64,000 nucleotides of DNA. Source: Nocardia abscessus NBRC 100374 (GTDB lineage: Bacteria > Actinomycetota > Actinomycetes > Mycobacteriales > Mycobacteriaceae). This document shows positions 34,818-43,911 of the stretch, piece by piece. The stretch covers positions 265,496 through 329,495 of the forward strand of contig NZ_BAFP01000139.1 of NCBI RefSeq assembly GCF_000308455.1, in the 5' to 3' direction. Both the position numbers and the translations under genes were made by a program. Each line of letters opens with the position of its first letter. Within the stretch, counting starts at the first letter, position 1. Below the pieces are notes generated by a model. The model saw nothing but the letters and a program-made list of their open reading frames with translations. It did no database searches and had not been told where the DNA came from.

Positions 34818-35932
34818 CGCAGCGCCTGGAAGGTCAGGATCGTCGCGCCGATGCGGATCTGATCGCCGTCGGCCAGCAGTACGCCGCTGTCGATCGGATC
34901 GTCGTTGACGAAGACGCCGTTGGCCGAGTGCAGATCCTTGATGAGCAGGCCGGCGCGGCTCGGCATGATGTGCGCGTGGTAGCGGCTCGCCCGTGGATCC
35001 TCGAGTACCAGGTCGTTGTCGGTCATCCGGCCGATCCGCAGACCGCCCTGCGCGATCGTCACCGCACGACCGTCCGGCAGGCGCAACTGGCCGCTGCGCA
35101 CCGCGCGCGGCATCTCGGTGACCGTCTCGGTCATCGCCGCGGCCAAGCGCTCGACCTGCCGGAGTTCGACCGTGCTCAGCGGCTCCTGTCGCAGCACGCG
35201 CTGCTCCAGATCGACCAGCGCCGGTCCCGGGTCGATGCCCAGCTCGTCGGCGAGCACACCGCGTACCTTCCGGCACGCCTCGAGCGCGTCCGCCTGGCGT
35301 CCGGACAGATACAGCGCGGTGATCAACTGACCCCAGAGCGGTTCGCGCAGCGGGTGCTCGGTGGTCATCGCCACCAGCTCGCCGACCACCGAGGACGCAC
35401 GCCCGCAGGCGATCTCGGCGTCGATCCGGGCCGAGGCGGCCAGCAGCCGCTCCTCGTCCATGGCCGTGGCGAAGCCGTCGGCGAACTGCAAACCGGCCAG
35501 ATCGGCCAGCGCCCGGCCGCTCCACTCGCGCAGCGCGGAGCCGAACAACTGCGCCGCCCCGGCGTGATCGCCCGCCTCGGCGGCGCGGGCGCCCGCTTCC
35601 CGCGCCGCCTCGAAACGTCCCAGATCGCAGGCGGTCTCCTCGATCTCCAACCGATAGCCCGAGGACTCGGTGCGCAGCACCGTGGCCGGGTCGACCCCGG
35701 AATTCCGCAGCGCCTTGCGGATATTCGAGACGAAAACCTGCAGGCTCGCGGCGTAGGAGTCGGGTGGTTCCTCGTTCCACACCAGGTCGGCGAGCGCGGC
35801 GGAGGACACCGCACGCCGCCGATTCACCGTGAGCGCGGCGAGCAGTGCTCGCGGTTTGGGCCCGCCGACGGCCACCGGCTCACCACCGACGAGCAGTCGA
35901 ACGGGCCCGAGCACGCGCACATCCAGACTCAT
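34814..35932 (-). CDS. SARP family regulator with C-terminal FHA domain (EmbR-like)
   Basis: A 372-residue regulator with three parts. An OmpR-type winged helix lies at about residues 1-95 (VRVLGPVRLLVGGEPVAVGG start). A bacterial transcriptional activator (BTAD) helical domain lies at about 97-245. An FHA domain lies at about 275-372, with GRMTDNDLVL, SRYHAHIMPS and LHSANGVFVND carrying the phosphothreonine-binding Arg, Ser and Asn. This is the EmbR layout; EmbR responds to Ser/Thr kinases and controls arabinan synthesis in mycobacteria. No kinase or emb gene lies nearby, so the target is open. It lies 32 bp downstream of fba on the same strand. Confidence 0.9.
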   Translation of the reverse strand: MSLDVRVLGPVRLLVGGEPVAVGGPKPRALLAALTVNRRRAVSSAALADLVWNEEPPDSYAASLQVFVSNIRKALRNSGVDPATVLRTESSGYRLEIEETACDLGRFEAAREAGARAAEAGDHAGAAQLFGSALREWSGRALADLAGLQFADGFATAMDEERLLAASARIDAEIACGRASSVVGELVAMTTEHPLREPLWGQLITALYLSGRQADALEACRKVRGVLADELGIDPGPALVDLEQRVLRQEPLSTVELRQVERLAAAMTETVTEMPRAVRSGQLRLPDGRAVTIAQGGLRIGRMTDNDLVLEDPRASRYHAHIMPSRAGLLIKDLHSANGVFVNDDPIDSGVLLADGDQIRIGATILTFQALR

Positions 35933-35964
35933 GTGCGCCAAGCCCCTGACGGGTGCACCAGGGG

Positions 35965-36999
35965 TCAGGCGCTGATCGAGCGTCCGGCGGAGTGCAGGTC
36001 GTTGCACGCCTCCACCACACGCGCCGCCATCGAGGCCTCGGCCTTCTTCAGGTAGCTGCGCGGGTCGTAGGACTTCTTGTTGCCCACTTCGCCGTCGATC
36101 TTCAGCACGCCGTCGTAATTGGCGAACATGTGCCCGGCGACCGGCCGCGTGAACGCGTACTGGGTGTCGGTGTCGACGTTCATCTTCACCACGCCGAAGC
36201 GCAGCGAGTCCTCGATCTCGGACTTCAGCGAGCCGGAACCGCCGTGGAAGACGAAGTCGAACGGCTGCGCGTCGCCGGAGAGGCCGAGTTTGGCAGCGGC
36301 GACGCGCTGGCCCTCGGCGAGCACCTCGGGCTTGAGCACGACGTTGCCCGGCTTGTACACCCCGTGCACGTTGCCGAAGGTGGCCGCGAGCAGGTACTTG
36401 CCGTTCTCGCCCGCGCCGAGCGCGTCGATGGTCTTCTGGAAGTCCTCCGGCGAGGTGTAGAGCTTTTCGTTTATCTCGGCTTCGACGCCGTCCTCTTCAC
36501 CGCCGACGACACCGATCTCGACCTCGAGAATGATGTTCGCCGCATGCGTGGCCTTCAACAGCTCCTTCGCGATCTCGAGGTTCTCGTCGATCGGGATCGC
36601 GGAGCCGTCCCACATGTGCGACTGGAACAGCGGGTTCCGGCCGGCGTTGACCCGCTCCTGGGAGATCGCCAGCAGCGGCCGGACGAAGGTGTCCAGCTTG
36701 TCCTTCGGGCAGTGGTCGGTGTGCAGCGCGATGGTCACGTCGTACCTGGCCGCGACCACGTGCGCGAACTCGGCCAGCGCCACCGCACCGGTGACCATGT
36801 CCTTCACACCCTGGCCGGAACCGAATTCCGCGCCTCCGGTGGAGAACTGGATGATGCCGTCGCTGCCCGCGTCCGCGAAGCCCTTGATGGCCGCGTTGAT
36901 CGTCTCCGACGACGTGCAATTGATGGCCGGGAAGGCGAAGGAGTTGGCTTTGGCCCGACCGAGCATCTCGGCGTAGACCTCCGGAGTCGCGATGGGCAC
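35965..36999 (-). CDS. fba: class II fructose-bisphosphate aldolase
   Basis: A 344-residue zinc-dependent aldolase of glycolysis and gluconeogenesis. The metal and catalytic residues are in VTIALHTDHCPKDKL (Asp, His; about residue 95-105) and the later GNVHGVYKPGNVVL and VFHGGSGS motifs. Length matches M. tuberculosis Fba. It is divergent from the dedA gene and followed closely by the SARP-FHA gene on the same strand, the mycobacterial order fba-dedA being conserved. Confidence 0.97.
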   Translation of the reverse strand: MPIATPEVYAEMLGRAKANSFAFPAINCTSSETINAAIKGFADAGSDGIIQFSTGGAEFGSGQGVKDMVTGAVALAEFAHVVAARYDVTIALHTDHCPKDKLDTFVRPLLAISQERVNAGRNPLFQSHMWDGSAIPIDENLEIAKELLKATHAANIILEVEIGVVGGEEDGVEAEINEKLYTSPEDFQKTIDALGAGENGKYLLAATFGNVHGVYKPGNVVLKPEVLAEGQRVAAAKLGLSGDAQPFDFVFHGGSGSLKSEIEDSLRFGVVKMNVDTDTQYAFTRPVAGHMFANYDGVLKIDGEVGNKKSYDPRSYLKKAEASMAARVVEACNDLHSAGRSISA

Positions 37000-37231
37000 A
37001 GTAAGACCTCCGTGTTGTGCGGCAAAGACCTATTTTGTCAGCCCTTACCCTAAGGCAGCAGTGTTTCGCCTGGTATGCAGGGAGGGAGTGCGCAGGTGAC
37101 CCACCGGTAATTTTGCGCACAGCACGAGCATTCTCAGGCGGAGCCGGTACTGTGGGGCCGGTAATTTGCGCTGGCAGCTTCCGACGCGGTGGCAAGCGAT
37201 GCAGGCCAGCCGTATCGGGACAGGAGGCCAC

Positions 37232-37954
37232 GTGATTCTGCAGGCAGCGACAGAATCGGTGACGAGCAACCTCGCGCTTACCGAGTTGCTCGATCCGATG
37301 CACCTGCTCACGGAGACGTGGCTGAAGAACGCGGTGCTGCCGGCCATCCTGGTGATCGTCTTCATCGAGACCGGCCTGCTGTTTCCCATCCTGCCCGGCG
37401 ACTCGCTGCTGTTCACCGGCGGTCTACTCGCCGCGCAGCCGAATCCGCCGGTGTCGATCTGGGTGTTGGTGCCCGCCACCGTGCTGGTCGCGTTCGCGGG
37501 CGACCAGTGCGCCTATTGGATCGGACGGGCGATCGGGCCCGCGCTGTTCCACAAAGAGGACACCCGCTTCTTCAAGAAGCATTACGTCACCGAGACGCAC
37601 GAATTCTTCGAGAAGCACGGGCCGAAGACGATCATCCTGGCTCGGTTCGTGCCGATCGTGCGCACCTTCATGCCGGTGCTGGCGGGCGTCTCCAAGATGG
37701 ATTACCGCAAGTACGTCGCGTTCGACATCGTCGGCGCGCTGCTGTGGGGCGGCGGCGTCACGGTGCTCGGCTACTTCCTGGGCAACGTCGCGTTCATCCG
37801 GGACCACGTCGAGGCGATCTTCCTGCTCATCGTGTTCGTGTCGATCCTGCCCGGCATCACCGCGGTGGTGAAGAAGCTGCGCAGCCGCGGCGGCCCGGCG
37901 GCCGAGCCCGCCGAGGCCGAGCTGACCGTTTCGACCAGCGAGCCCACCCGCTAG
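37232..37954 (+). CDS. DedA family membrane protein
   Basis: A 240-residue DedA/VTT-domain protein with about five hydrophobic segments. Conserved stretches are FIETGLLFPILPGDSLLFTGG (about residue 42), the GDQCAYWIGRAIG region and the FARFVPIVRTFMPVLAGVSKM motif (here LARFVPIVRTFMP). DedA proteins are inner-membrane lipid scramblase or flippase-like proteins tied to envelope maintenance. GTG 37232 has GGAGG 4 nt upstream. A second dedA follows 3 bp after the stop. It is the Rv0364-type gene beside fba. Confidence 0.92.
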   Translation: MILQAATESVTSNLALTELLDPMHLLTETWLKNAVLPAILVIVFIETGLLFPILPGDSLLFTGGLLAAQPNPPVSIWVLVPATVLVAFAGDQCAYWIGRAIGPALFHKEDTRFFKKHYVTETHEFFEKHGPKTIILARFVPIVRTFMPVLAGVSKMDYRKYVAFDIVGALLWGGGVTVLGYFLGNVAFIRDHVEAIFLLIVFVSILPGITAVVKKLRSRGGPAAEPAEAELTVSTSEPTR

Positions 37955-37957
37955 CCG

Positions 37958-38656
37958 GTGACGACGGAATCGTCGCCCCTAGCCGTGGGCAGTTTCGATC
38001 TCCTGCTGTCGGCGGGCCCCGCGCTCGTCTGGACAGTGGTGCTGACTTTTGTCTTCCTCGAATGCGCTGTGATCCTCGGGCTGTTCCTGCCCGGCGACTC
38101 CATGCTCATCACCGCGGGCATCGTGATGGCATCGCACGCCTCCGGCGAGGCGCACGTGTGGGCGCTGTCGCTGGGCGCGATGGTCGCGGCCATCGCGGGC
38201 AACCAGGTGGGCTACGTGATCGGCCACCGGGCGGGACAACACCTGGTCGCGCGGAAGAACGGCAGATACATCAACGTCCGCAACCTGCAGCGCGTCGCGG
38301 AACTGCTGCACCGGCACGGTTTCGTCGCGGTGCTGATCGCCCGCTGGATTCCCTGGGTGCGCACGCTGTGCCCCTCGGTCGCGGGCGCCGCGCGGATGGA
38401 CCACCGCAAGTTCACCGTGGCCAGCACAATCGGCGCGATCGTCTGGGCGCCGGTGCTGTTGCTCATCGGCTACTACGCGGGCAGCTTCCTGCAGCGCGTG
38501 CCCTGGCTGATGCCGATCGTGATCGGCACGCTGGTGGTGGGCCTGATCATCGGGACGGTGCTCGGCATACGGCACTACCGGCAGGAGATGTCCCAGCCGG
38601 CCGAGGACTTCGCGCTGGAGACCAGCCCGAGCGTGATGCTCGATTCGGAGAGCTGA
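37958..38656 (+). CDS. second DedA family membrane protein
   Basis: A 232-residue DedA paralogue with LECAVILGLFLPGDSMLITAG, GNQVGYVIGHRAG and IARWIPWVRTLCPSVAGAARMDHRKF, the same motif set as the preceding gene but distinct in sequence. It begins at GTG 37958, 3 bp after the first dedA, so both are co-transcribed. The pair may form a heteromeric or functionally split lipid transporter; that is inference. It converges with the GH76 gene 6 bp away. Confidence 0.9.
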   Translation: MTTESSPLAVGSFDLLLSAGPALVWTVVLTFVFLECAVILGLFLPGDSMLITAGIVMASHASGEAHVWALSLGAMVAAIAGNQVGYVIGHRAGQHLVARKNGRYINVRNLQRVAELLHRHGFVAVLIARWIPWVRTLCPSVAGAARMDHRKFTVASTIGAIVWAPVLLLIGYYAGSFLQRVPWLMPIVIGTLVVGLIIGTVLGIRHYRQEMSQPAEDFALETSPSVMLDSES

Positions 38657-38662
38657 CCCAGG

Positions 38663-39892
38663 TCACAGGCCCGCGGCGCTGACCTGGAAGGCCGCCTCCA
38701 TGAGCAGCCAGCCGGACAGCTGCACGGACAGATCGCGTTCGGGCACTTTCGACGGGGTCACCGAGCCGCCGGAGGTGAAATGGCCTGCTCCCGCGCTGCC
38801 GCCGGGCAGTTGCGCGGGTTTGCTCCAATCATGCCCGAACAGCGGCTCGCCCTCGACCTGCAGCCGGTTCGCCCATGCCGCCGCGGCGGACGCGTGGACG
38901 ATCGCCGCGGCCGCCCGGCGGTCGGCCACCTGTTCGGCGTCCTCACCGGGCAGCATCACCGCGACCAGCGCGAGATAACGGGCCAGGATGCCGTTGAACA
39001 GGCCACCGTCGCCGCCACCGCCGCCGTTGACGACACCGCCGGTGGTCATGTGCTGCTCGACGGCCGCCAGCAACCGATGCACGCGTTCGGTGTGCCTGGG
39101 TTCGCCGGTCTGCACGGCCAGTTCGGTCTCCAAGGCGAGCACCACGCCCTGGCAGTAGGTGAACACGGGACGCTCGATCGTCCCGGAGGGCAGATGGATG
39201 CCGTCCAGGATCAAACCGGTCTCCGGGTCACGCAATGTCGCGTCCAACCAGTCCGCCATCTCCTGGGCGCGCTGGATCCGCCCGAGCCGCAGCAACGCGA
39301 TCGCGGCGGGACCGTTCGCGGGCGCGTTGAAATAATCCGAGCCGATGCGCCAGGGCAGACCGCCCCCCACCTGTGGCTGCCAGCCGTCGTGCAGTTGCTT
39401 CTCCAGCGCCGCCAGCGCACTGCGCACGTCGGCGCCCTGGGTGCGCTCGGCGCGTTCCAGGGCGATGGCCAGCCACGCCATGTCGTCGTAGTACCGGTTG
39501 GTCCAGCCGGTGAGATTGCGGAAGCGATGCGAGCGCGCCAGCGCGGCGATTCGCCTGCGGCGCAGCGGAGTCGGCGCCCGGTTCGCGGCGTCGACCGCGC
39601 AATCGATGAGATGCGATTGCCACCAGTAGTGCCACGAACCGAAGACCCGCTCGCGCTTGGTGGCCGGCCAGCCGACCACGCCCAGTTCCGTGCCCGGCAA
39701 CGCCCACAGCGCCCGAAGGTGCCGCGAGACGACCGCCGATTCGGCCATGTCGGCTCGTTCGGACCACAGCGTCGCGGGCGCGACGCCATCCCGGCCCGCC
39801 GCCGCACGGCCGACCGGCCTGCGCGGTGCCGCGGAGCCTTTTTCGGCGTGTTCCGCGCGCGGCACCTCGATATCGTCGCTCCGCGAGGTCAT
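38663..39892 (-). CDS. glycoside hydrolase family 76 protein
   Basis: A 409-residue (alpha/alpha)6-barrel protein of family GH76, alpha-1,6-mannanases. The tandem catalytic aspartates are visible in RYYDDMAWLAIALERAE (about residues 132-150). WHYWWQSHLIDCAVDAANR and the internal GGGGGDGGLFNGILARYLAL segment fit the family. No signal peptide is visible, so it may be cytoplasmic, like its M. tuberculosis counterpart Rv0365c. Mannan remodelling of lipoarabinomannan-type glycans is the family-based guess. The first 50 residues are disordered. Confidence 0.87.
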   Translation of the reverse strand: MTSRSDDIEVPRAEHAEKGSAAPRRPVGRAAAGRDGVAPATLWSERADMAESAVVSRHLRALWALPGTELGVVGWPATKRERVFGSWHYWWQSHLIDCAVDAANRAPTPLRRRRIAALARSHRFRNLTGWTNRYYDDMAWLAIALERAERTQGADVRSALAALEKQLHDGWQPQVGGGLPWRIGSDYFNAPANGPAAIALLRLGRIQRAQEMADWLDATLRDPETGLILDGIHLPSGTIERPVFTYCQGVVLALETELAVQTGEPRHTERVHRLLAAVEQHMTTGGVVNGGGGGDGGLFNGILARYLALVAVMLPGEDAEQVADRRAAAAIVHASAAAAWANRLQVEGEPLFGHDWSKPAQLPGGSAGAGHFTSGGSVTPSKVPERDLSVQLSGWLLMEAAFQVSAAGL

Positions 39893-40019
39893 GGGTCAAT
39901 GGTGCCAGTCCAGAACGGATTTACGCGCCCGATTTGTTACGAAAGCGATGTGAAATCGTGCCGGTGCACTCCGGCACAGGAAGATCTCCTGTTCACGCGG
40001 TCGACGAGTCGTCCGGCAT

Positions 40020-40706
40020 TCACCACGCGGCGGTCGGATCGGCGTGTTGCCGGACCCAGGTGTGCATGGCGATCCCCGCGGCGACGCCCGCGTTGATACT
40101 GCGGGTGGAGCCGAACTGCGCGATCGATACCGTCATGGCCGCGGCCTGCTTGGCGTGGTCGGTGACACCGGGGCCTTCCTGGCCGAACAGCAGCAGACAC
40201 GCGCGCGGCAACGTGACCGTCTCCAGCGGGACCGACCCCGGCACGTTGTCCACGGCGACCACCGTCAGCCCGGCCCGCTCGCTGAACGCCAGCAGCTCGC
40301 CGATATCGGCGTGGTGCCGGATGTGCTGGTAGCGGTCGGTCACCATGGCGCCGCGACGATTCCAGCGCCGCCTGCCGACGATGTGCACGGCCGCGGCGGC
40401 GAAGGCGTTGGCGGTGCGGACCACCGTGCCGATGTTGGCGTCGTGCCCGAAATTCTCGATCGCGACGTGGAACGGGTGCCTGCGCCGGTCGATGTCGGCG
40501 ACGATCGCCTCGCGGCTCCAGTACCGGTAGGCGTCGACCACGTTGCGGCGATCGCCGCCGGCCAGTAGCCCCGGATCCAGGCGGGGATCCTCCGGCGGCG
40601 GCTCGGCGTGCTCGCTCGCCCACGGGCCGACGCCGTTCGGGTGCTCGCCCCACTCCGTCGGCCCGGGTAGGTCCTGCTCCGCCGCGTCCGGCACTGGATG
40701 ACTCAC
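40020..40706 (-). CDS. SpoU/TrmH family RNA 2'-O-methyltransferase
   Basis: A 228-residue SPOUT methyltransferase that methylates a ribose 2'-OH in rRNA or tRNA with SAM. Motif 1 is FHVAIENFGHDANIGTVVRTAN (conserved N and R), motif 2 is CLLLFGQEGPGV, and motif 3 is IAQFGSTRSINAGVAAGIAMH. The 55-residue acidic N-terminus is variable. The position matches Rv0380c of M. tuberculosis. The exact RNA target is not predictable here. Confidence 0.9.
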   Translation of the reverse strand: MSHPVPDAAEQDLPGPTEWGEHPNGVGPWASEHAEPPPEDPRLDPGLLAGGDRRNVVDAYRYWSREAIVADIDRRRHPFHVAIENFGHDANIGTVVRTANAFAAAAVHIVGRRRWNRRGAMVTDRYQHIRHHADIGELLAFSERAGLTVVAVDNVPGSVPLETVTLPRACLLLFGQEGPGVTDHAKQAAAMTVSIAQFGSTRSINAGVAAGIAMHTWVRQHADPTAAW

Positions 40707-40749
40707 CCCGACGATGCTAATTCCGGCCGCCGCGCCCGAGCCGGGCGGC

Positions 40750-41085
40750 TCAGTAGCTCGATGAGCTTCCCGCGAATGCGCCGACCAGGCCGAGCACCAC
40801 GAACAACGCGACGAACAGCAGGCTCAGGCACAGCAGCGCGGTCGCGATGATGCCGCAGATGTACCCCGCGTTGACGTTTCCCCTGCCACCGATGGTTCCG
40901 CCCGAGGTGTCGATCTCGTTGAGCGCCCGCTTTCCCATCACCCAGGCGAAAGGTCCCATCAACTGGCACAGCACGAGGCTCAGGATGCCCAGGATGAGGA
41001 TCGTGGTGGCTTGCGGATGGTCCTGGGGTCCGTAGGCACCATAGGCTTGGTAGCCGTACGGCGGCTGCTGCGGCGGGTAGCTCAT
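40750..41085 (-). CDS. DUF4190 domain membrane protein
   Basis: A 111-residue protein with a Pro/Tyr/Gln-rich cytoplasmic N-terminus (MSYPPQQPPYGYQAYGAYG) and two transmembrane helices (about residues 27-48 and 73-103) separated by the DUF4190-typical GKRALNEIDTSGGTIGGRGNVNAGYICG loop. The function of the family is not known. It is divergent from the histidine kinase gene, with a perfect palindrome in between. Confidence 0.85.
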   Translation of the reverse strand: MSYPPQQPPYGYQAYGAYGPQDHPQATTILILGILSLVLCQLMGPFAWVMGKRALNEIDTSGGTIGGRGNVNAGYICGIIATALLCLSLLFVALFVVLGLVGAFAGSSSSY

Positions 41086-41101
41086 CAGCAGGATCGTAGT
41101 A

Positions 41102-41119
41102 GGTGTAGCCCGCTACACC
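41102..41119 (+). promoter_or_regulatory. 18-bp palindrome in the DUF4190/histidine kinase divergent promoter
   Basis: GGTGTAGC-CC-GCTACACC is a perfect 8-bp inverted repeat with a 2-nt centre, and a second pair GTAGGTGT/ACACCTAC (41099-41106 with 41120-41127) overlaps it. It looks like a dimer-binding operator for one or both divergent genes. The regulator is unknown; the response regulator encoded downstream is one candidate. Confidence 0.55.
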
Positions 41120-41178
41120 ACACCTACGGCGGGCAGCTCCATGGAATTCCGCCCACCGCGGCGACAACCATAGGATCC

Positions 41179-42546
41179 ATGACCGAGACACACGCCGAAC
41201 CGACCCTCGTGCTCGACCCGCCGGGTGCGGCCGAACCGCGAGAGCACGTGCTGCGCACGGTCTTGCTCGCGCCGGTGCGCGCCCGGTTCTGGAAGGAACT
41301 CGTCTACGTTCTCACGGTTTTCGTGCTCGGCTGTGTGGCGGTGATGTACCTGTTCTTCGGCTTCGGTGGTGGGTTGTACCTCGCGATCACCATCGTCGGC
41401 GTGCCCGCACTGGCGCTGGTGCTGCTCGGCGGACGAGTGTGGGGCCGCGTCTACCGCGCACTGGCCAAGGACCTGCTCGGTGTCGCCGTTGCGCCGCCTC
41501 CGCCGTTCGCGCCCGCGTCCGGCCTGATCGGATTCCTCAAGAGCGCTTTCACCGATCGGGTGAGCTGGCGCGCGGCGGTATTCCTGCTCGCCCAAGCCGT
41601 GCTCGGCGTCGCGGTCGGGTATCTGGTACTCGTCGCGGTCGCGATGACCATGTTCACCGCGATCTCCCCGCTCCCGTGGGCGCTGATCCACCCGACCAAC
41701 GTCGACGAGAACGGTGTCGAGCACCAGTCGATGATCCAATTCGGCGATTTCTACCTCGACAGCTGGCCGAAGGTGCTCGGGTTCGCGCTGGTCGGCGTGC
41801 TCGGCTGCCTGGCGTTGCCCTGGCCGCTGCGCGCCGTCTGCTGGTTGCACCGGCTGCTGACCATCGCCCTGCTGAGCGCGACGGCTCGCGACCGCCGGGT
41901 GACCGAGTTGCAGGAGAGCAGGCGTACCGCGGTCGAGGACTCCGCCGCGACGCTGCGCAGGCTGGAACGCGACCTGCACGACGGCACCCAGGCCAGATTG
42001 GTCACCATCGCGATGGCGCTGGGGCGGGCCGAGGACCGGCTCGCGGCGGGTGGGAACCCGAGCGACCTGATCGCGGACGCGCACGCGAGCTCCAAAGAGG
42101 CGCTGACCGAACTGCGTGAGCTGGTGCGCGGAATCCACCCGCCCGCATTGGAATTGGGACTCGAACCGGCCCTGGAGACGCTGACGGCGCGCTGCTCGGT
42201 GCCGGTGCGGCTGCGGGTCCACCTGCCCGAGCGGCCGAGCCCGGCGATCGAGGCGATCGCGTACTTCTCGGTGGCCGAGCTGCTGACGAACGTGGTGCGG
42301 CACGCGGGGGCCACCGACGCATGGGTCTCGGTGCTGCCGGCCGACCGGCGGGCCATCGCGGTAACCGTGCGCGACAACGGGATCGGCGGCGTGGTCACGC
42401 CCGTGGACGGCGCGATCGGCGCGGGTAGCGGGTTGTCCGGCCTCGCGGCCCGGGCCCGCACCGTGGACGGGACGCTGACCGTGCAGAGCCCGGCAGGCGG
42501 ACCGACCGTGGTGATCATCCTGCTGCCGCTGGCGGGGTCGCGATGA
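41179..42546 (+). CDS. NarL-type sensor histidine kinase
   Basis: A 455-residue membrane kinase. There are about four transmembrane segments in residues 35-245 (for example VLTVFVLGCVAVMYLFFGFGGG). The dimerisation/phosphotransfer domain is HisKA_3 with the phospho-accepting His in RLERDLHDGTQARLVTIAMALG (about 262), and a short HATPase domain follows with AYFSVAELLTNVVRHAGA and VRDNGIGG. The protein should autophosphorylate and pass phosphate to the response regulator that overlaps it by 4 bp. The signal is unknown. Confidence 0.92.
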   Translation: MTETHAEPTLVLDPPGAAEPREHVLRTVLLAPVRARFWKELVYVLTVFVLGCVAVMYLFFGFGGGLYLAITIVGVPALALVLLGGRVWGRVYRALAKDLLGVAVAPPPPFAPASGLIGFLKSAFTDRVSWRAAVFLLAQAVLGVAVGYLVLVAVAMTMFTAISPLPWALIHPTNVDENGVEHQSMIQFGDFYLDSWPKVLGFALVGVLGCLALPWPLRAVCWLHRLLTIALLSATARDRRVTELQESRRTAVEDSAATLRRLERDLHDGTQARLVTIAMALGRAEDRLAAGGNPSDLIADAHASSKEALTELRELVRGIHPPALELGLEPALETLTARCSVPVRLRVHLPERPSPAIEAIAYFSVAELLTNVVRHAGATDAWVSVLPADRRAIAVTVRDNGIGGVVTPVDGAIGAGSGLSGLAARARTVDGTLTVQSPAGGPTVVIILLPLAGSR

Positions 42547-43196
42547 GCGACGGACTGCGCATCGTGATCGCCGAGGACAGCGCCATCCTGCGCGACGGGC
42601 TCGCCGGGCTGCTCACCGAACGCGGCCACGAGGTGGTCGCCATGGTCGGCGACGCCACCACCCTCGCCGACGTGGTCGGCACACATGCTCCCGACGTCGC
42701 CGTGGTGGACGTGCGGATGCCACCGAGCTACACCGACGAGGGGCTGCTCGCCGCCATCGAACTGCGCCGTAAATACCCGATGACCGGCGTGCTGGTGTTC
42801 TCCCAGTGGGTGGAGACCCGTTACGCCACCGAGCTGTTGGCCGGCGGTGCCGGCGGCGTCGGCTACCTGCTCAAGGACCGGGTCGCCGACGTACGGGACT
42901 TCGTGGACGCGCTGCACCGCGTGGCCACCGGCGGCACCGCGCTCGACCCGGAGGTGGTGAGCCAGTTGATGGGTGCCTCGCGTCAGCAGGATGCACTGGC
43001 CCGCCTCACTCCGCGCGAACGCGAGGTGCTCGAACTGATGGCCCAAGGTTTGTCCAACAACGCCATCGCCGCCGCCTTGACCGTCACCGAGCGCGCGGTG
43101 GAAAAGCACATCGGCAATATCTTCATCAAGCTCGACCTACCGCCCTCGGAGACCCACCACCGCCGGGTCCTGGCGGTATTGCGACTCAAGGGCTGA
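42543..43196 (+). CDS. NarL/LuxR family response regulator
   Basis: A 217-residue response regulator. The receiver domain (about 1-125) has the acidic pair in IVIAEDSAILRDG, the phospho-accepting Asp in VAVVDVRMPPSYTDEG (about residue 56) and the Lys in GYLLKDRVAD. The LuxR helix-turn-helix is LTPREREVLELMAQGLSNNA and TVTERAVEKHIGNIF (about 150-200). It overlaps the histidine kinase gene by ATGA. Its gene targets cannot be read here, though the palindrome before the kinase gene is a candidate site. Confidence 0.93.
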   Translation: MSDGLRIVIAEDSAILRDGLAGLLTERGHEVVAMVGDATTLADVVGTHAPDVAVVDVRMPPSYTDEGLLAAIELRRKYPMTGVLVFSQWVETRYATELLAGGAGGVGYLLKDRVADVRDFVDALHRVATGGTALDPEVVSQLMGASRQQDALARLTPREREVLELMAQGLSNNAIAAALTVTERAVEKHIGNIFIKLDLPPSETHHRRVLAVLRLKG

Positions 43197-43271
43197 GGAC
43201 GCTGTGGTTTGTCGGCGTGCTGTGCCAGACTGGCCCCGAACGCGGTATCCGTGCGGGGAGGGGAGGAAGCG

Positions 43272-43847
43272 ATGACCGTCGACGTGACCTGGCCTGATCA
43301 TCTGCTGACCCTGGAGGACTGGATCGCGCTGCCGGAGGACAGCAGCCGCAGCTACGAGCTCGTCGAGGGGGTTCTGGTCGTGTCACCGAAACCGGTGTCG
43401 CAACATCAGCGCGCTATCTTGCGGCTGGGTGCGCAACTGGAACCACAATTGCCCGGCACCCATGGCGTGCTGGCCGATACAGAAGTGTTGATCGATGAGG
43501 GCCCGCTGCCGACGATACGGGTTCCGGACATCCTCGTAGTGCCCGAAGCGGGCATCCAGGCCAACCTGCCGCGCTATGACGCGGCCGACGTGCTGCTCGC
43601 CGTGGAGATCCTGTCGCCCGGTTCACGACGTACCGACCGGGTGACGAAATTCTTCGACTACGCCGAGGCTGGTATCGAGTACTACTGGCTGATCGACCTC
43701 GACAAGCCCACGAGCCTCGCCTCCTATCACCTCATCGACCGGGACTACGAACTCGTCGCCGAACAGACCGGCACGGTGACACTCGACATCGCCGGAACAC
43801 CGATCACGATCGACCTTGCCACGCTGACCAGCAGTCGCGCACACTGA
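43272..43847 (+). CDS. Uma2 family endonuclease-fold protein
   Basis: A 191-residue PD-(D/E)XK-fold protein of the Uma2 (DUF820) family. Catalytic-type residues are in IRVPDILVV (Asp) and LLAVEILSPGSRRTDRVTKF (Glu...Lys region), and the YELVEGVLVVSPKP opening is typical. Most members have no known role although the fold is that of nucleases. ATG 43272 follows GGGAGG by about 6 nt. It stands alone between the response regulator and a small membrane protein gene. Confidence 0.87.
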   Translation: MTVDVTWPDHLLTLEDWIALPEDSSRSYELVEGVLVVSPKPVSQHQRAILRLGAQLEPQLPGTHGVLADTEVLIDEGPLPTIRVPDILVVPEAGIQANLPRYDAADVLLAVEILSPGSRRTDRVTKFFDYAEAGIEYYWLIDLDKPTSLASYHLIDRDYELVAEQTGTVTLDIAGTPITIDLATLTSSRAH

Positions 43848-43911
43848 TCGCCCGCACCGCCGGGTGCGCTGGGCCTATCCTGGAGGTCTGGCACTCGGGG
43901 TGGAGGCTGGC

